A DNA stretch of 64,000 nt, from positions 1-64,000 of the forward strand of contig JADJYJ010000031.1 of NCBI GenBank assembly GCA_016719785.1, given 5' to 3'. Made by a program: the position numbers and the translations under genes. The notes below the pieces were generated by a model, which had not been told where the DNA came from, did not search any database, and saw nothing but the letters and a program-made list of their open reading frames with translations. Position 1 is the stretch's first letter, and each line of letters begins with the position of its first letter. Shown here one piece after another: positions 7,811-16,800 of the stretch. Origin of the DNA: Candidatus Amarolinea dominans. GTDB lineage: Bacteria > Chloroflexota > Anaerolineae > SSC4 > Amarolineaceae.

Positions 7811-8176
7811 ATGACTGAGGACGGTAAACGGACCTATTTATTCATCATCAACGACGGGCCTTACGGCAACGAGCGTCCCTACAACGCGCTGCGCCTGGCG
7901 ATGAACCTGGCCAAGCTGCCGGACGCCCACGTGCAGGTGTTCATGCTGGGGGACGGCGTCAACTGCGCTGTGGCCGGCCAGAAGACCCCGAACGGCTACT
8001 ACAACATCGAGCGCATGCTGCAATCCATCGCCCGCCAGGGCCAGGTCGCCACCTGAGGGACCTGTTCAGAGGCCCGCGGGTTCGGGCCAGAGCGATTCTT
8101 CGAAGGTACGCAGCCGGGCAACATGCAGATGTTGGCGGCCTGGACGGCCGCCGCCGACCAGGTGTTGGTTTTCTAA
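7811..8176 (+). CDS. DsrE-like protein, predicted selenoprotein (UxxC motif)
   Basis: This is a DsrE/YchN-fold protein, a family of small sulfur-relay or thiol-redox subunits. The N-terminal part (FIINDGPYGNERPYNALRLA, VFMLGDGVNCAVAGQKTPNG, YYNIERML) is characteristic. At codon 82 there is a TGA (8054-8056), followed in frame by GTCSEARGFGPERFF and ending WTAAADQVLVF then TAA at 8174. This matches the conserved end of the family, where cysteine homologues have a C-x-x-C motif before an ARG segment. Here the motif is U82-G-T-C85. Full length with Sec is 121 residues, normal for the family; stopping at the TGA would remove the active site and last third. GAGGAG precedes the ATG. Confidence 0.9.
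8071..8088 (+). promoter_or_regulatory. Putative bacterial SECIS hairpin in the DsrE-like gene
   Basis: GGCCCG-CGGGTT-CGGGCC is a six-base-pair stem with a six-base loop containing GG and U, starting 14 bases after the TGA at 8054-8056. The loop G residues are about 22 bases from the TGA, within the accepted bacterial SECIS window. Confidence 0.6.
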
Positions 8177-8195
8177 TTGCCGGAGGTTCGTAAAC

Positions 8196-9056
8196 ATGCA
8201 ACAGCGCCGCGCGCCGATCCTCGAGCACAAAGCCTATGCTGCGCCTTCGGTCTTCCAGGTTGACAACCTGCTGCGCGAGGCCCGGCGCCAGCGCACAACG
8301 CCGGAGGGCGCCATCCCGGCCGTCTGCGTCCTCGACCCGGACGGCGACCTCGCCCAGCATCTCATCGCGACCGGGCAGGCCACGCCACATGCGCACTGGG
8401 CGTGCTACCATACCCAGCTCTATGCCTTCACCTGCGCGGGCATCGAGTGCGGCGTCGTGCCCTATGCCGTCGGCGGTTCGTTCGCCGTCCTGGTTGCCGA
8501 AGAGTTGTTCGCGTCCGGCTGCCGGTTGCTCATCAGCATCACATCAGCCGGCCAAATCGTCCCAGCGGGACAGCCGCCCTATTTCGTACTGATCGAGCGG
8601 GCGCTGCGCGATGAAGGGACCAGCTATCACTACCGGCCGCCCGCGGCCTACAGCGTCATCAGACCCGCGCTGGCCGGGCGTTTGCAGAATGCCTTCGCGG
8701 GCGCAGCGATCCGCGTGCTGCGCGGCGCATCCTGGACCACCGATGCGCCTTTCCGCGAAACGGCCGAAGCCATCGAATTTGCCCGCGCCGAAGGCATCGC
8801 CGGGGTAGAGATGGAAGCGGCCGCGCTCTATGCCTTCGCCGAGGCCCAGGACAGAGACGTGGTGTGCTTCGCGCACATCACCAACCAGATGGCGGTCGCG
8901 GAAGGCGACTTCGAGAAGGGTCTGGATGGGGGCAGCCACGATGCGCTCCAGGTGATCGGCCTGACGGTGAGGGGGTTCATGAGCGGATCGAACCTCGGCC
9001 CGCCCGCGGGTGGCGCATGGGTCGAGAACGAAGCAATGGAAGACGACAGAAAGTGA
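8196..9056 (+). CDS. Nucleoside phosphorylase family protein
   Basis: This 286-residue member of the PNP/UDP phosphorylase superfamily would cleave nucleosides with phosphate in the cytoplasm. The phosphate-site and substrate segments are AVGGSFAVLVAEELFASGCR and the GVEMEAAALYAFAEA motif, whose Glu contacts the ribose. GGAGG lies nine bases before the ATG. It is the third gene of the selD operon, 19 bases after the DsrE-like gene and one base before the SQR-like start. A link between nucleoside cleavage and selenium or sulfur chemistry is not established; possible roles include MTA/SAH-type salvage. Substrate uncertain. Confidence 0.82.
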   Translation: MQQRRAPILEHKAYAAPSVFQVDNLLREARRQRTTPEGAIPAVCVLDPDGDLAQHLIATGQATPHAHWACYHTQLYAFTCAGIECGVVPYAVGGSFAVLVAEELFASGCRLLISITSAGQIVPAGQPPYFVLIERALRDEGTSYHYRPPAAYSVIRPALAGRLQNAFAGAAIRVLRGASWTTDAPFRETAEAIEFARAEGIAGVEMEAAALYAFAEAQDRDVVCFAHITNQMAVAEGDFEKGLDGGSHDALQVIGLTVRGFMSGSNLGPPAGGAWVENEAMEDDRK

Positions 9057-9057
9057 G

Positions 9058-10305
9058 ATGAGTGAGATGAACGGAAAAACGATCCTGATCCTGGGCGGCG
9101 GAATCGGCGGGCTGGTGGCCGCCAACGAGTTGCGGCGGCTCCTGCCGCGCGAGCATCGCATCGTGCTGGTCGAAAAGAACGCGCAGCACGCGTTCGCGCC
9201 CTCGTTCCTGTGGCTGATGACGGGCGACCGCCGGCCGGAGCAAATCACGCGCGACGTGCGCCAATTGGCGCGGCCCGGCGTCGAAGTCGTGCTGGCCGAA
9301 GCCCAAAGCATTGATCTGCCCAATCGCCGCGTGGTCACCACCGCGCAAACGCTGGCCTACGACACCCTGATCATCGCGCTGGGCGCGGAGTTGGCGCCGG
9401 AGGCCATCCCCGGCCTGGCCGCAGCGGCGCACACCTTCTACACCTTCGACGGCGCGGCCAGGCTGCGTGATGCGTTGCGGGAGTTCGGCGGCGGGACCGT
9501 GGCCGTCGTGGTCAGCGCGTTGCCCTATAAGTGCCCCGGCGCGCCGCACGAGGGGGCGATGCTCATCGCCAACACCCTGCGGCAGCGCGGGCTGCGCAAC
9601 GTGGACGTTCACCTCTTCACGCCGGAAGCCCAGCCGATGCCGGTGGCCGGCCCGGCGCTCGGTGATGCGGTCAAGCAAATGCTGGAAGGGCAAGGCGTCG
9701 CCTTTCACCCGCTGCACAAACTGACGCAGGTGGCGGGGGCAACGCACGAGTTGTCTTTCGAGGGCCGGGACACCGTCAAGTACGATCTGCTGGTCGCCAT
9801 CCCGCCGCATCGCGGCCCGCGCATCATGCGCGAACTGGGCCTGACCAACGAGGCAGGTTGGGCGCCGGTAGACCGCCACACGCTGGCGACGAAGCACGAG
9901 AACGTCTTCGCGTTGGGCGATGTCACGGCGGTCTCGATCCCCGGCCGCTGGAAACCCGACGTACCGATGCTGTTGCCCAAGGCCGGCGTCTTTGCCCACG
10001 CCCAAGCCGAGGTCGTCGCGCGCCGCATCGCCGCGGAGATCATGGGGACCGGCGCAGGGGGAACCTTCCCAGGGATCGGCTATTGTATGCTCGAAGCGGG
10101 CGAGAGCCTGGCCGGCTATGCGTTTGGCGATTTCTACGCCGAGCCGGCGCCGCAAGTCCAACTGCGCCGGATGGGCAAGACCTGGCACTGGGGCAAGGTG
10201 TTATTCGAGCAGTGGTGGCTGGCGCCGTTTGGGCCGCGACGCGCGGCGTTGCAGTGGGCAATGACGCTGGGCGGCAAGGCGCTCGGCATCCCGGTTATCC
10301 TGTGA
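9058..10305 (+). CDS. FAD-dependent oxidoreductase, sulfide:quinone reductase-like
   Basis: This 415-residue two-dinucleotide-binding-domain flavoprotein has the FAD motif ILGGGIGG at residues 12-19, the second Rossmann segment GTVAVVVSALPYKCP, and the FAD-closing motif NVFALGDV. Two cysteines sit where SQR enzymes keep their catalytic pair: C159 in PYKCPGAPHE and C343 in GYCMLEAG. It has a C-terminal amphipathic tail (WWLAPFGPRRAALQWAMTLG) that could attach it to the membrane, as in SQR. It therefore probably oxidises sulfide, selenide or a related thiol compound and passes electrons to quinone (inference). The start is ATG 9058, or the second Met at 9067; both closely follow the upstream stop. 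It is the last gene of the selD operon. Confidence 0.85.
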   Translation: MSEMNGKTILILGGGIGGLVAANELRRLLPREHRIVLVEKNAQHAFAPSFLWLMTGDRRPEQITRDVRQLARPGVEVVLAEAQSIDLPNRRVVTTAQTLAYDTLIIALGAELAPEAIPGLAAAAHTFYTFDGAARLRDALREFGGGTVAVVVSALPYKCPGAPHEGAMLIANTLRQRGLRNVDVHLFTPEAQPMPVAGPALGDAVKQMLEGQGVAFHPLHKLTQVAGATHELSFEGRDTVKYDLLVAIPPHRGPRIMRELGLTNEAGWAPVDRHTLATKHENVFALGDVTAVSIPGRWKPDVPMLLPKAGVFAHAQAEVVARRIAAEIMGTGAGGTFPGIGYCMLEAGESLAGYAFGDFYAEPAPQVQLRRMGKTWHWGKVLFEQWWLAPFGPRRAALQWAMTLGGKALGIPVIL

Positions 10306-10315
10306 AAAGGTAACC

Positions 10316-10379
10316 GGCCCCCCCCGAAGAGGATATTCGGGGGACCCAGGGGGAGGAAAGGGGGTTGGCGGGGGGGGCC
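10316..10379. repeat. G/C-rich intergenic palindrome after the selD operon
   Basis: The outer arms GGCCCCCCCC (10316-10325) and GGGGGGGGCC (10370-10379) are perfect complements. An alternative inner hairpin CCCCCGAA/TTCGGGGG (10321-10328, 10336-10343) can also form. It could end transcription between the convergent selD operon and the next gene, but there is no T-tract. A related long G/C palindrome occurs at 57488-57552. Confidence 0.5.
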
Positions 10380-10456
10380 AGGTCTGTCAACCGGCCGAAT
10401 GAGGCGACCCAGCAGTTACGTGAAAAGCCATGAAACTTCTGATGTTCCTCGCCGGC

Positions 10457-11095
10457 CTACCTCACGATCTTGAACTGGAAGTTGGCGTGGCCGAACATCA
10501 TCATCAGGCGGACCCAGACCGGCAGCAGCTCTTCGGTGCCGCGGGCGGTGGTGATGTCGCCCAGGTCAATGATGTCGCGCCAGCCGAACCACTCGGCCAG
10601 CAGGCGGCTGACCTCGGCCTTCGCCGCGGCGTCGTTCCCGCTGACGAAAATGGTGTGATCACCGCCGCCCAGTCCGCCTGGGTTGACCATCAGGTTGGCG
10701 TTGAGGGTGTTGAGAGTCTTGACCACCTTCACCTGTGGGAAGGCCCGCTGAATCTGCTCGCCCAGCGAGTCGGTGTTGGACACCCACAGCGTGGGCGGCA
10801 TCCCGCGTGAGAAGTCGAGCGGATTGGCGATGTCCATCAGGATTTTGTCGGCCAGATTGGCCTCGCCCGCGGCCCGCAGCGCGTCCACCGACGCATCACC
10901 TTTGGTCGCGTTGATCATGATCTCCCCGTGCGCAGCCGTTTCGCTGAGGGAACCGACCTTGACCCCCGCGTCCGCCGCCCACGCGGCTACCTTCTCCGGG
11001 CTGCGTGAGCTGACCATCACATCCTGCCCCTGCTCCGTCAGCTTCGCCGCCAACGCCTTCCCCACCATACCCGAACCGAGAATTCCGATCTTCAT
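10457..11095 (-). CDS. NADP/F420-type Rossmann oxidoreductase
   Basis: This 212-residue protein starts with the dinucleotide-binding motif MKIGILGSGMVGKALAAKL, followed by the phosphate-recognising VSSRSPEK. It continues with the ATKGDASVDAL and MDIANPLDFSRG segments and VVKTLNTLNANLMVNP, as in the coenzyme F420-dependent NADP oxidoreductase family. Many bacterial members use only NAD(P)H and have no known substrate, and no F420 genes are visible here. It appears monocistronic; its stop is 150 bases from the convergent selD operon. Confidence 0.85.
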   Translation of the reverse strand: MKIGILGSGMVGKALAAKLTEQGQDVMVSSRSPEKVAAWAADAGVKVGSLSETAAHGEIMINATKGDASVDALRAAGEANLADKILMDIANPLDFSRGMPPTLWVSNTDSLGEQIQRAFPQVKVVKTLNTLNANLMVNPGGLGGGDHTIFVSGNDAAAKAEVSRLLAEWFGWRDIIDLGDITTARGTEELLPVWVRLMMMFGHANFQFKIVR

Positions 11096-11137
11096 GTGCT
11101 TATCTCCCTTTTTGTGAAATCACTCAACTCGTTCAGT

Positions 11138-13879
11138 TCAATTTTTCAATTCTACATCAAATCTTTCGATATTGAAAAATACCGACTCGCGGCGATTGAC
11201 TCCGTGAGTGCCCAGGACGATCGCCAACCCGACTGCAACGGCCAGCAGCGCCGCCAGCAGGGCGGGCTGCGACGTCCCTGCCTGCCACTCCCCAAGCGTC
11301 ACAGCAGTTGGCTGCTGCAGCGTGGCGCTGACCGGCCCATGCAGTGTGGTGACGCCGCTCACGCTGATGTCCTCCAACCAGTACCAGTAGGTTTGTCCAA
11401 TCTGTACGTCCAGATCATCGTAGGAGTAGGCGAAGCCCTGGGAGCTGCCAGGCCCCTGCGACGGCACAAAGGCCAACAGGTTCAGGGCGCCTGTTGCGCT
11501 GTCGCTGCGATAGAGGTTGAAGCCGATATTGTCCAGCTCGCTCACCGTCTCCCAGATGACCATGATGCGGTCGCCTTGCGCTTCGGCGCTAAAACTGTTC
11601 AGCGTTGCGGCCAACGGCGGGAAGGTGACCTGGTAGTCCTCCACCTCGCCGCCCGAAACCAGGCCTGTTGGGCCAACCGGGACCGTGCATTGCCCGTTGC
11701 CGTCGGTTGGGCTGAGGCGGAAGCGGAAGTAGTAGCTGGTGCTGCCGCCCCCGAGCAGGCTGGTCGGAACAGAGAAAGTCACGTCGGTCACGCCGTTGGT
11801 CAGCAACTGGTTCTGCACGAGGTGTTCCGAGAAACTCGAATAGGTGTCGTAACCGCCGGTCTTGGTGAAGTTGCCGTCGGCGAAACTGGCGCCAACCCCC
11901 GATCCGCTGTCGTTGGTAAAGTCCATCCAGGCGTTGAGGCAGCCAGGGCCGCCGTTGACCGTCACCAGGAAAGCCCCGGTTCCGCCGCCCCAGTTGGCCG
12001 AAGGGCTGCTGGCGCTGACGCCGTTCTCGTCCGCGCCGTCGCCGGTTGCGCTGGCGTTCGGCTGGCCGTTGGTTTCCTGGTCAATGCTGCTGCCCAGGGT
12101 CAGGCCGTTGGGGAGATGGCGAGCGCCGCCATTGGCGGTCGTCGTCCCGTAACTGTCGGGCAGATCGCCCATGTCCAGCGGCACGCTCAGGTTGCTGCTG
12201 CCAACGACTTCATAATCGTTCAGCGCGCCGCTGCCCAGCAGCTCAGCGCCGTCGGGGTTGCCGTCGCCCTCGCCGCGTTCGTCGGTGCTGGCGCCGGGCA
12301 ACGTGGTCCAGAGAGCATCGGCGCTATTGGTCACGGTGACATCAGCGTTGCCGTTGACCGTGGCCTGGTATTCGATCACCACGTTGCTGCCATCGTTCGG
12401 AATCGCGTCTACGCTGACGTCAATGGCATTGCCTGCCGAGTTGTTGACGGCGCCGGAGGCGCTGCCGTTGAGCGTCACGCTCACCGAACCGAGGTTGAGC
12501 GTCAGACCGGCGGGCAAGGCGTCGGTGATGCGCACGTCGTAGGCGGGCGCGGCGCTGCCCGCGCCGTGGGCCACAGTCACGCGGTAGGTGACGACGCTAC
12601 CGACCTGCGCCGGTGTTGGCGCGACTGAGATCTGCTGCTTGGTCAGGGCCAGGATCGGTTCGACCACGGTGATGGTGGGATCGCCGCCGGTGCTGGTCAC
12701 GGTGCGGTCGGCGATGGCGGGGTCGTCGAAACGCACGGTGGCGCTGTTCGTCCGGGTGACGCCATTCTGGTTGCCCAGGATGTTCAGAACAGTGGCCGTG
12801 ACACGCAGGACAAAGGCGTTGTTGCCAGCAACGCCATCAGCGGTAGCGACGCTGTTGCCGAAACTGAAGGAAGCGGCGCCGGCGCCAGTCACAGGTAGGG
12901 CCGGGGAGACCGAGGGCGGGTTGTTGGTCAGCGTACCCACGAAGTCCTGGCTGAGCCGGCCGCTGCCGGAGGCCAGGGTGATCACGGCGTAGCTGTCCAG
13001 GCGCAAACCGTCGGGCAGTACGTCGCTGACGACCATATCTGGCGTCGAGCCTTCGGGGAGGGTGACCAGGATGTCAAAAGTCGCCTGTTCTCCGATCGTC
13101 AGATTGGCGCCGCTGGTGGCAGCCAGGCTGGTATCGTCGTTGGTCAGAGTGCCGTCCTTGAAGGACTTGCTGACGCTGGGCCGATCGAGCGACGTGATGA
13201 CGGTGGAGGCTACACTGTAACTGTTGCGAATGGAGGCGCCGTAGTTAACTAGCGTGTTGTCCGTTGCCGTCACCCCGCTGCCGTTGCGCTCGCCGTACTG
13301 GCCGCCGGAAGCGTCCACCGAACTACTGGAAGTCGGATCAGTGCCGGTGGGGTTCGATGCTGTGCCCTTGTCCCCCGGCAGGCCCGTGTAGCTGAGCCGG
13401 GCGGTGTTGACGATTTCCTGGCGGGCGGCAGCGGAGCTGCTGACGATGCCGTTGACGGTGATGGTCACATCCGTGGGCGTGCCGCTGATCTTCGACTCCG
13501 GCGCAAGCTTGTCCAGGTTGACGGTGATCGTGCCATTCGTATCAACCGTAGGAACGGTGACCGAGCCGCCGGTGAACGGGCCGTTGGCGGTGAAGGTCTG
13601 GCCGGCCGGCAGGTCCGGCGTGACGATGGTGACACTCTGGAACAGCACGCCAGGTGGCAGCGCGTCGGTTAGCACCAGATCGAAGGCGGTAACCTGATCA
13701 ACGACAGTCCACCCCGGGACACTGCTGTTGATGGTGGTTACCGACACGGTCTGCGCAAACGTCCGGCCGCCGTTGTTGGTCCCCCCCACCACGTAGGTCT
13801 GGATTCCGACCGGGAACTCCGCAGCCGTGTCGAAGTCGCTGGCACGATCCCAGTTGTTGGCGTCTACCACCACGTACAC
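11138..13879 (-). CDS. Giant cell-surface repeat protein, C-terminal part (continues the 13864-20067 frame)
   Basis: This frame encodes 913 residues and begins inside a module whose first half lies in the upstream frame. One missing base in CCC at 13879-13881 restores a continuous protein of nearly 3000 residues. Seen in order: the second half of a VLVK-type module, several conserved-repeat/isopeptide-type domains (VVTYRVTVAHGAGSAAPAYD, LTDALPPGVLF), and a GEVEDYQVTF domain. The C-terminal module (LNSFSAEAQGDRIMVIWETV) is an extracellular fibronectin-like domain common in Chloroflexota. The last part has a membrane helix (ALLAALLAVAVGLAIVLG) with a short cytoplasmic tail. It is probably an exported adhesin or envelope protein anchored at the C-terminus. 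Confidence 0.82.
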   Translation of the reverse strand: MYVVVDANNWDRASDFDTAAEFPVGIQTYVVGGTNNGGRTFAQTVSVTTINSSVPGWTVVDQVTAFDLVLTDALPPGVLFQSVTIVTPDLPAGQTFTANGPFTGGSVTVPTVDTNGTITVNLDKLAPESKISGTPTDVTITVNGIVSSSAAARQEIVNTARLSYTGLPGDKGTASNPTGTDPTSSSSVDASGGQYGERNGSGVTATDNTLVNYGASIRNSYSVASTVITSLDRPSVSKSFKDGTLTNDDTSLAATSGANLTIGEQATFDILVTLPEGSTPDMVVSDVLPDGLRLDSYAVITLASGSGRLSQDFVGTLTNNPPSVSPALPVTGAGAASFSFGNSVATADGVAGNNAFVLRVTATVLNILGNQNGVTRTNSATVRFDDPAIADRTVTSTGGDPTITVVEPILALTKQQISVAPTPAQVGSVVTYRVTVAHGAGSAAPAYDVRITDALPAGLTLNLGSVSVTLNGSASGAVNNSAGNAIDVSVDAIPNDGSNVVIEYQATVNGNADVTVTNSADALWTTLPGASTDERGEGDGNPDGAELLGSGALNDYEVVGSSNLSVPLDMGDLPDSYGTTTANGGARHLPNGLTLGSSIDQETNGQPNASATGDGADENGVSASSPSANWGGGTGAFLVTVNGGPGCLNAWMDFTNDSGSGVGASFADGNFTKTGGYDTYSSFSEHLVQNQLLTNGVTDVTFSVPTSLLGGGSTSYYFRFRLSPTDGNGQCTVPVGPTGLVSGGEVEDYQVTFPPLAATLNSFSAEAQGDRIMVIWETVSELDNIGFNLYRSDSATGALNLLAFVPSQGPGSSQGFAYSYDDLDVQIGQTYWYWLEDISVSGVTTLHGPVSATLQQPTAVTLGEWQAGTSQPALLAALLAVAVGLAIVLGTHGVNRRESVFFNIERFDVELKN

Positions 13880-16800
13880 CCGCGCTGGACCTGCGCCGAT
13901 GGCGCGGTACTGTTCTGGTCCTTGACGAGGATACGCGTGCCTGGAGACAAGGTCACACCGTCAATGGTCGCCGGAGGGCTTGCGGTCCAGGTGAGCCGGC
14001 CCGTGCCGCCTGTGCCACCCGTCGCGTTGAAGGTGTACGTGCCGGGCAGTACGCCGGTTGTCGCCGCCTGGACCGCTGGATTGGCGGACACTGCAGAGAA
14101 GCTGATCGCACTGGTGTTGATCGTGGTGACGGCAGCATCCAGAGCAAAAGTCCTGCCGCCGTTGGCCGTGCCCGAGGCAACGAAGGCGCGGTAGCCGAGG
14201 TTCATCTCGGCCGCAGCGTCGAAATCCGTTGCGCGATCCCAGATGCCGTTGAGACTGTCCACCACTTTGTAGATGCCGTTCTGGCTGGCGCTCGACTGGT
14301 TATTGACCAACACGCGGTCGCCCTCGGCCAGCGTCACGCCGTCCACACTGGCGGGCGCGCCGGTGAAGCGACCCGCGCCGCCCATGCCGCCGGTGGGACT
14401 GAACGTGGCGCTGAACGCGGCCGTGGTCGCGGCCCGCACCTGCGGGGCGTACTGGGCCGGGTGCGCCGTGTTATTCGAGAACTCGATCTGGTAGGCGATC
14501 GGGTCGCCAGCATCCACCGGCGCCGTCGTGATGGCCTTGCTGAGATTGTTGATCTGCGGCTCGACGATGACGACGCGGCTGAAATCGTTGGCTGAGCTGG
14601 TGGACCCGACCTGAGTATTGCTTGTGCTGCTGTTGATGGCGGTCTGGAAGGTGTTGTCGAGACTGACGCCGGCCTGTTGAGCGCTGCCGTTGTCGGGTGA
14701 AGTGTTGTCGCGGTCGTTTGTGACCAAGGCATTGAACTCGATCACGACATACTCGGCATCGGCATCGTTGTCGCTGTTGACGAGCGTGCCGAGGCGGAAG
14801 ATCGGATCCGTGCCGTCAATATAGGTATCGGCCGTCACGCGGGCGTCGGTGCGGCTGCTCGACACGGTGGAATCGAAACCCGTGCCTTCGCCGATGGGCA
14901 AGCCGTTGACGCTGCCGACGGCAAGGCTGAAGGAAGACACCGTGTCGCCGTTGCCGCTCAGGTTCAACGCCGTGCCGGTGTCGGTGACGGCTGGTACCGT
15001 CGCGTTGCCGGTTCCCGCAGTCGTCGAGGCGATGCCGCCGCCGTTGGCGACGAAAGCCACGCGCACGGTGCTGTCGTTGATGAAGCGCATGCCGGGCGGC
15101 AGGTTGTCCTGCACCATGAAATCGGGCGAAGTGCCCTCAGGTAATTCGACCGTTAGCCGATACCGCACGATCTCGCCGGGCACGGCCAGCGTGCGCAGGG
15201 CGACGATGCGGTCAATGTCCCAGCGGACGGCATTGTTGGCGCTCCCGGCCACTTGGATCGAGACGATCGCTTCGAGGTTGAGCACGCCGTTGCCGCCCGT
15301 CGGTGCGGCAGATGGCACCGTGAGGGCCACCGAGGTCAATTGCGTGAAACCGGGAGCGCCAACCGTCAGGCTCGACATGGTGACATCGAAGCGCGCCGTG
15401 GTGCCGTCGCTGTCGGTGAGCGTCAGTCGCATCGTGGTGGCGGCATTGCCGGCGGCCGCGCGGACGGCGACGCCGAGCGCGCTGTAGCCACGGAGGTCCT
15501 GAGCGGAACCGAAGGTGAGTGTGCCGCTGCCACCCGTGCCCGTGGCCGGGCTGCCGATGCGCACGAACTCCGGCAGAATCGTCTGCGCGGACGCCCAAGT
15601 GCCGGCCAAGCTGGTGAAGCCCGTGCCCGTGAAGTCCGCCAACACCTTGTTTTCGAGGGTGTGGCTTTCCGAAGTCGCGACGATCAACTTGCTGAGGATC
15701 GGGGCCGACGACACGGCGTTGGCGGAGCCTTTGGCCGCGTAGTCGTTCAACGCTCCGCCCACGCCGTCCGCGCCAGTGCGCTCGGTCGAACTGGCGTTGT
15801 GGACCGAACGCTGGGTTGGGGTATCGGCGCTGGACTTGTCGTCGTTGAGCGAAGTCCAGAGAACGGTGGCGATGTTGTCGAGGTTCTGCTGCGGGTTGAC
15901 GCCGTTGGACAACGTGCCGGAGAGCACCAGTTCGACGGAACTGCCGGTGGGCATGTCGAAGGAAACCCCGGCCTTCGTGCGCAGGACGCCACCGACGATC
16001 TCGAAGTCGGCGAAGGTCGGCGCCGGCGTGGCGCCGAAGCCGGCGGTGGTCACAGGGTTGTTGAGTGCCACGGACGCGTAAACGGCCGGCAGCGGGTCGT
16101 TGAGCGTGACGTCGAACGCTGTCAGGGCGCCGGAAGTCATGCTGGTCCAGACGACCGCGTCGGTGTTCAGCGTGGCAACCGTGCTGGTCAACTCAAACAC
16201 TTGTCCGCCGTTGGCCGTGCCGCTGCCGACCTTGACCAGGCGGCTGCGGTACAGTTCGGCGGCGGTGTCTGCGTCGGTGGCGCGGTTGAGCGTGAAGGTG
16301 CCGCTGGACGTCGCCGTGATGCTGTAGATGCCGTTCTGGCTGGCAGTGGTTTGGTTCTTCACGAGCACCCGTTGGCCGACGGCCAGCGCCACCCCGTCCA
16401 TCGGCGATGGCACTGAGGTAAACCGGCCCGGGATCGACCCGCTCGAGGTGAAGTTGGCCAACTCCGCGGTGGTGGCGACGTCCGCGTTCGGGGCGAGCGC
16501 GGCGCCGCCGTTGCTAAGGCGAACACGGTAGTAGAGGGGCGCGGAAGCGTCGCCGGTGTTGAGGCTGGCGGACCAGGTTGTGCCGTCGTTCGAAACCTCC
16601 TTGCCGGCGAGGACGCGGGGTTCGACCAGGGTGACGTTGGCGGCCGTGGCGGGCAGGCTCGGGCCCGTGTCGTAACTGAACGTGGCGGCGTTGCCGAGCG
16701 TCGTGCCCGCTTGATTGCCTGCGAGGTTCAGGACGGCCGCACGGAAGACGATGACGATGGTCTCGGCGACGCCGTTGTCGGTGTTCGCGTTCGTGGTGTT

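Noticed and set aside
11096..12628. Long plus-strand open frame (510 codons) opposite the giant surface protein
   Set aside because: It is a shadow of the high-GC minus-strand gene: low-complexity Arg/Gly/Ala-rich translation, no ribosome site, no recognisable domain. The same holds for other long antisense frames such as 1710-3323, 15253-16416, 21761-23311 and 8977-10188.
13720..16480. Prophage, suggested by tail-type modules here and endolysin-like domains at 49322-52067
   Set aside because: No capsid, terminase, portal, integrase or lysis genes are nearby; the modules belong to exported or envelope proteins.
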